A stretch of DNA of 6,125 nucleotides from Alphaproteobacteria bacterium. Lineage in GTDB: Bacteria > Pseudomonadota > Alphaproteobacteria > Sphingomonadales > Sphingomonadaceae. The position numbers were made by a program, and so were the translations under genes. A model generated the notes under the pieces. That model did no database searches. It was not told the origin of the DNA and saw only the letters and a program-made list of their open reading frames with translations. Shown piece by piece: positions 5,302-6,125 of the stretch. The stretch spans positions 1 through 6,125 of the forward strand of contig JAGWQR010000037.1 of the NCBI GenBank assembly GCA_028869975.1, given 5' to 3'. How positions within the stretch are numbered: the stretch's first letter is position 1; each line of letters starts with the position of its first letter.

Positions 5302-6125
5302 ATGACCCGCAATACATGCCTCAAATTTGTAAAGGCAGCGCTGCTCGGCTCGGTGGCGCTATCCGGAATTGGGTTAGGCGTTGTCATGGCGTCGAGCAAT
5401 GACGACGGCGTCTCGCAAAGTGAGGCACGCGATGCTGCAATCCAGGCGCAGCATGCCTATGCCAAGCATGATTACAAACATGCGATCAAATATGGCGAGC
5501 GGGCAGTGGCTGGCGATCCGCGCAACGCCGATTATCGACTGGCGCTGGGCCAGTCCGAGTTGGCGGCGGGGCGCTTTGCCTCGGCACAACAATTGTTCAG
5601 TGACGTGTTGGCGCTTGATCCTGCGCGAGGTCGCGCCGCGCTTGATCTGGCACTGACACAGGCGGCACTCGGAAACCCATCGGCGGGCCGCGCGACACTG
5701 GAAGCGAATCGTCTGCAGCTTACTGCGCAGGATTTTGGGCTTGCCGCCGCACTGACCGGCGATACGGCCGAGGCGATACGTGTGCTTGAAATGGCCGCGC
5801 GTTCGGACTCGGCAACACCGAAAATTCGTCAGAACCTGGCGCTTGCCTATGCGCTCGCCGGGCGCTGGTCAGAAGCGCGTATGACTGCATCGCAGGATCT
5901 CTCGCCCGAGCTGGTCGATCAGCGGATGACCGAATGGGCCGCACTTGCGCACCCGCAATCCTCCTGGGAGCAGGTGGCGTCGGTTTTGCATGTCAAACCT
6001 GCGAATGATCCCGGCCTGCCGATGCGCCTCGCGCTCCAAACCGACCACCACCAGGCGCTGGCGCAGTTAGCGCCTGGCCTTGAGGCTGCGCCGGCACCAG
6101 TCGCCGCTGCGGCTGCGCCGGCACC
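5302..6125 (+). CDS. Exported TPR-repeat protein, cut by window edge
   Basis: Open from ATG to the right edge, 274 complete codons with no stop. The N-terminus has the form of a signal peptide or single membrane anchor: basic residues (Arg3, Lys8, Lys11), a hydrophobic stretch (about 12-29), and a possible signal peptidase site after Ala30 (VMA then SSND). Residues about 42-75 and 76-109 read as tetratricopeptide repeats (for instance AYAKHDYKHAIKYGERAV and SELAAGRFASAQQLFSDVLA, both ending in DP); weaker repeats follow at about 110-140 and 170-200 (LALAYALAGRWSEA). From about 258 it becomes Ala/Pro-rich, like a periplasmic linker before a further domain. From memory, exported sphingomonad proteins of this layout often end in a SPOR (peptidoglycan-binding) domain, but that part is outside the window. 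It is the third gene of the operon, one base after the RHH gene. Role unknown; it may be a scaffold in the periplasm. Confidence 0.8.
   Translation, partial: MTRNTCLKFVKAALLGSVALSGIGLGVVMASSNDDGVSQSEARDAAIQAQHAYAKHDYKHAIKYGERAVAGDPRNADYRLALGQSELAAGRFASAQQLFSDVLALDPARGRAALDLALTQAALGNPSAGRATLEANRLQLTAQDFGLAAALTGDTAEAIRVLEMAARSDSATPKIRQNLALAYALAGRWSEARMTASQDLSPELVDQRMTEWAALAHPQSSWEQVASVLHVKPANDPGLPMRLALQTDHHQALAQLAPGLEAAPAPVAAAAAPA
6084..6125 (+). repeat. 15-bp direct repeat in the Ala/Pro linker
   Basis: GGCTGCGCCGGCACC occurs at 6084-6098 and again at 6111-6125, a 27-base (nine-codon) period encoding Ala-Ala-Pro-Ala-Pro units. The second copy touches the window edge, so the repeat may continue. 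It probably reflects expansion of a low-complexity linker rather than a mobile element. Confidence 0.6.

Overview
The window looks like chromosomal DNA from an alphaproteobacterium, most likely of the order Sphingomonadales (sphingomonad or erythrobacter type). This is inferred from protein character, moderately high GC, frequent GTG starts, the plsY-dprA-topA order with murI divergent, and a CtrA-like box. No taxonomic marker is present, so the assignment rests on recognition rather than a search.

Left half, minus strand (positions 3161 down to 1): three housekeeping genes in one direction. plsY (glycerol-3-phosphate acyltransferase, first step of phospholipid synthesis) overlaps dprA (single-strand DNA protection and RecA loading) by four bases. 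After a 59-base gap comes topA (DNA topoisomerase I), which runs off the left edge after about 472 codons; its C-terminal half is not in the window.

Middle: murI (glutamate racemase, D-glutamate for peptidoglycan) is transcribed divergently from plsY across a spacer of only 44 bases, so the two promoters must be close or must overlap the coding regions.

Right half, plus strand (4094 to the end): a tight three-gene unit with one-base gaps. It encodes a ParA/MinD-superfamily ATPase, a small protein with a C-terminal ribbon-helix-helix (RHH) domain and a long Pro-rich N-terminal extension, and an exported TPR-repeat protein that runs off the right edge inside an Ala/Pro-rich linker. Upstream is a 90-base leader with overlapping inverted repeats and a near-consensus CtrA-type site. 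A ParA ATPase with an RHH partner is the architecture of type Ib plasmid partition cassettes. Here it is linked to an exported repeat protein and sits among core chromosomal genes, which suggests an orphan positioning or cell-cycle system. This operon is the most interesting part of the window; its function is not established by the sequence.

No rRNA, tRNA, CRISPR array, insertion sequence or attachment site was seen, and no gene-free stretch exceeds 100 bases.
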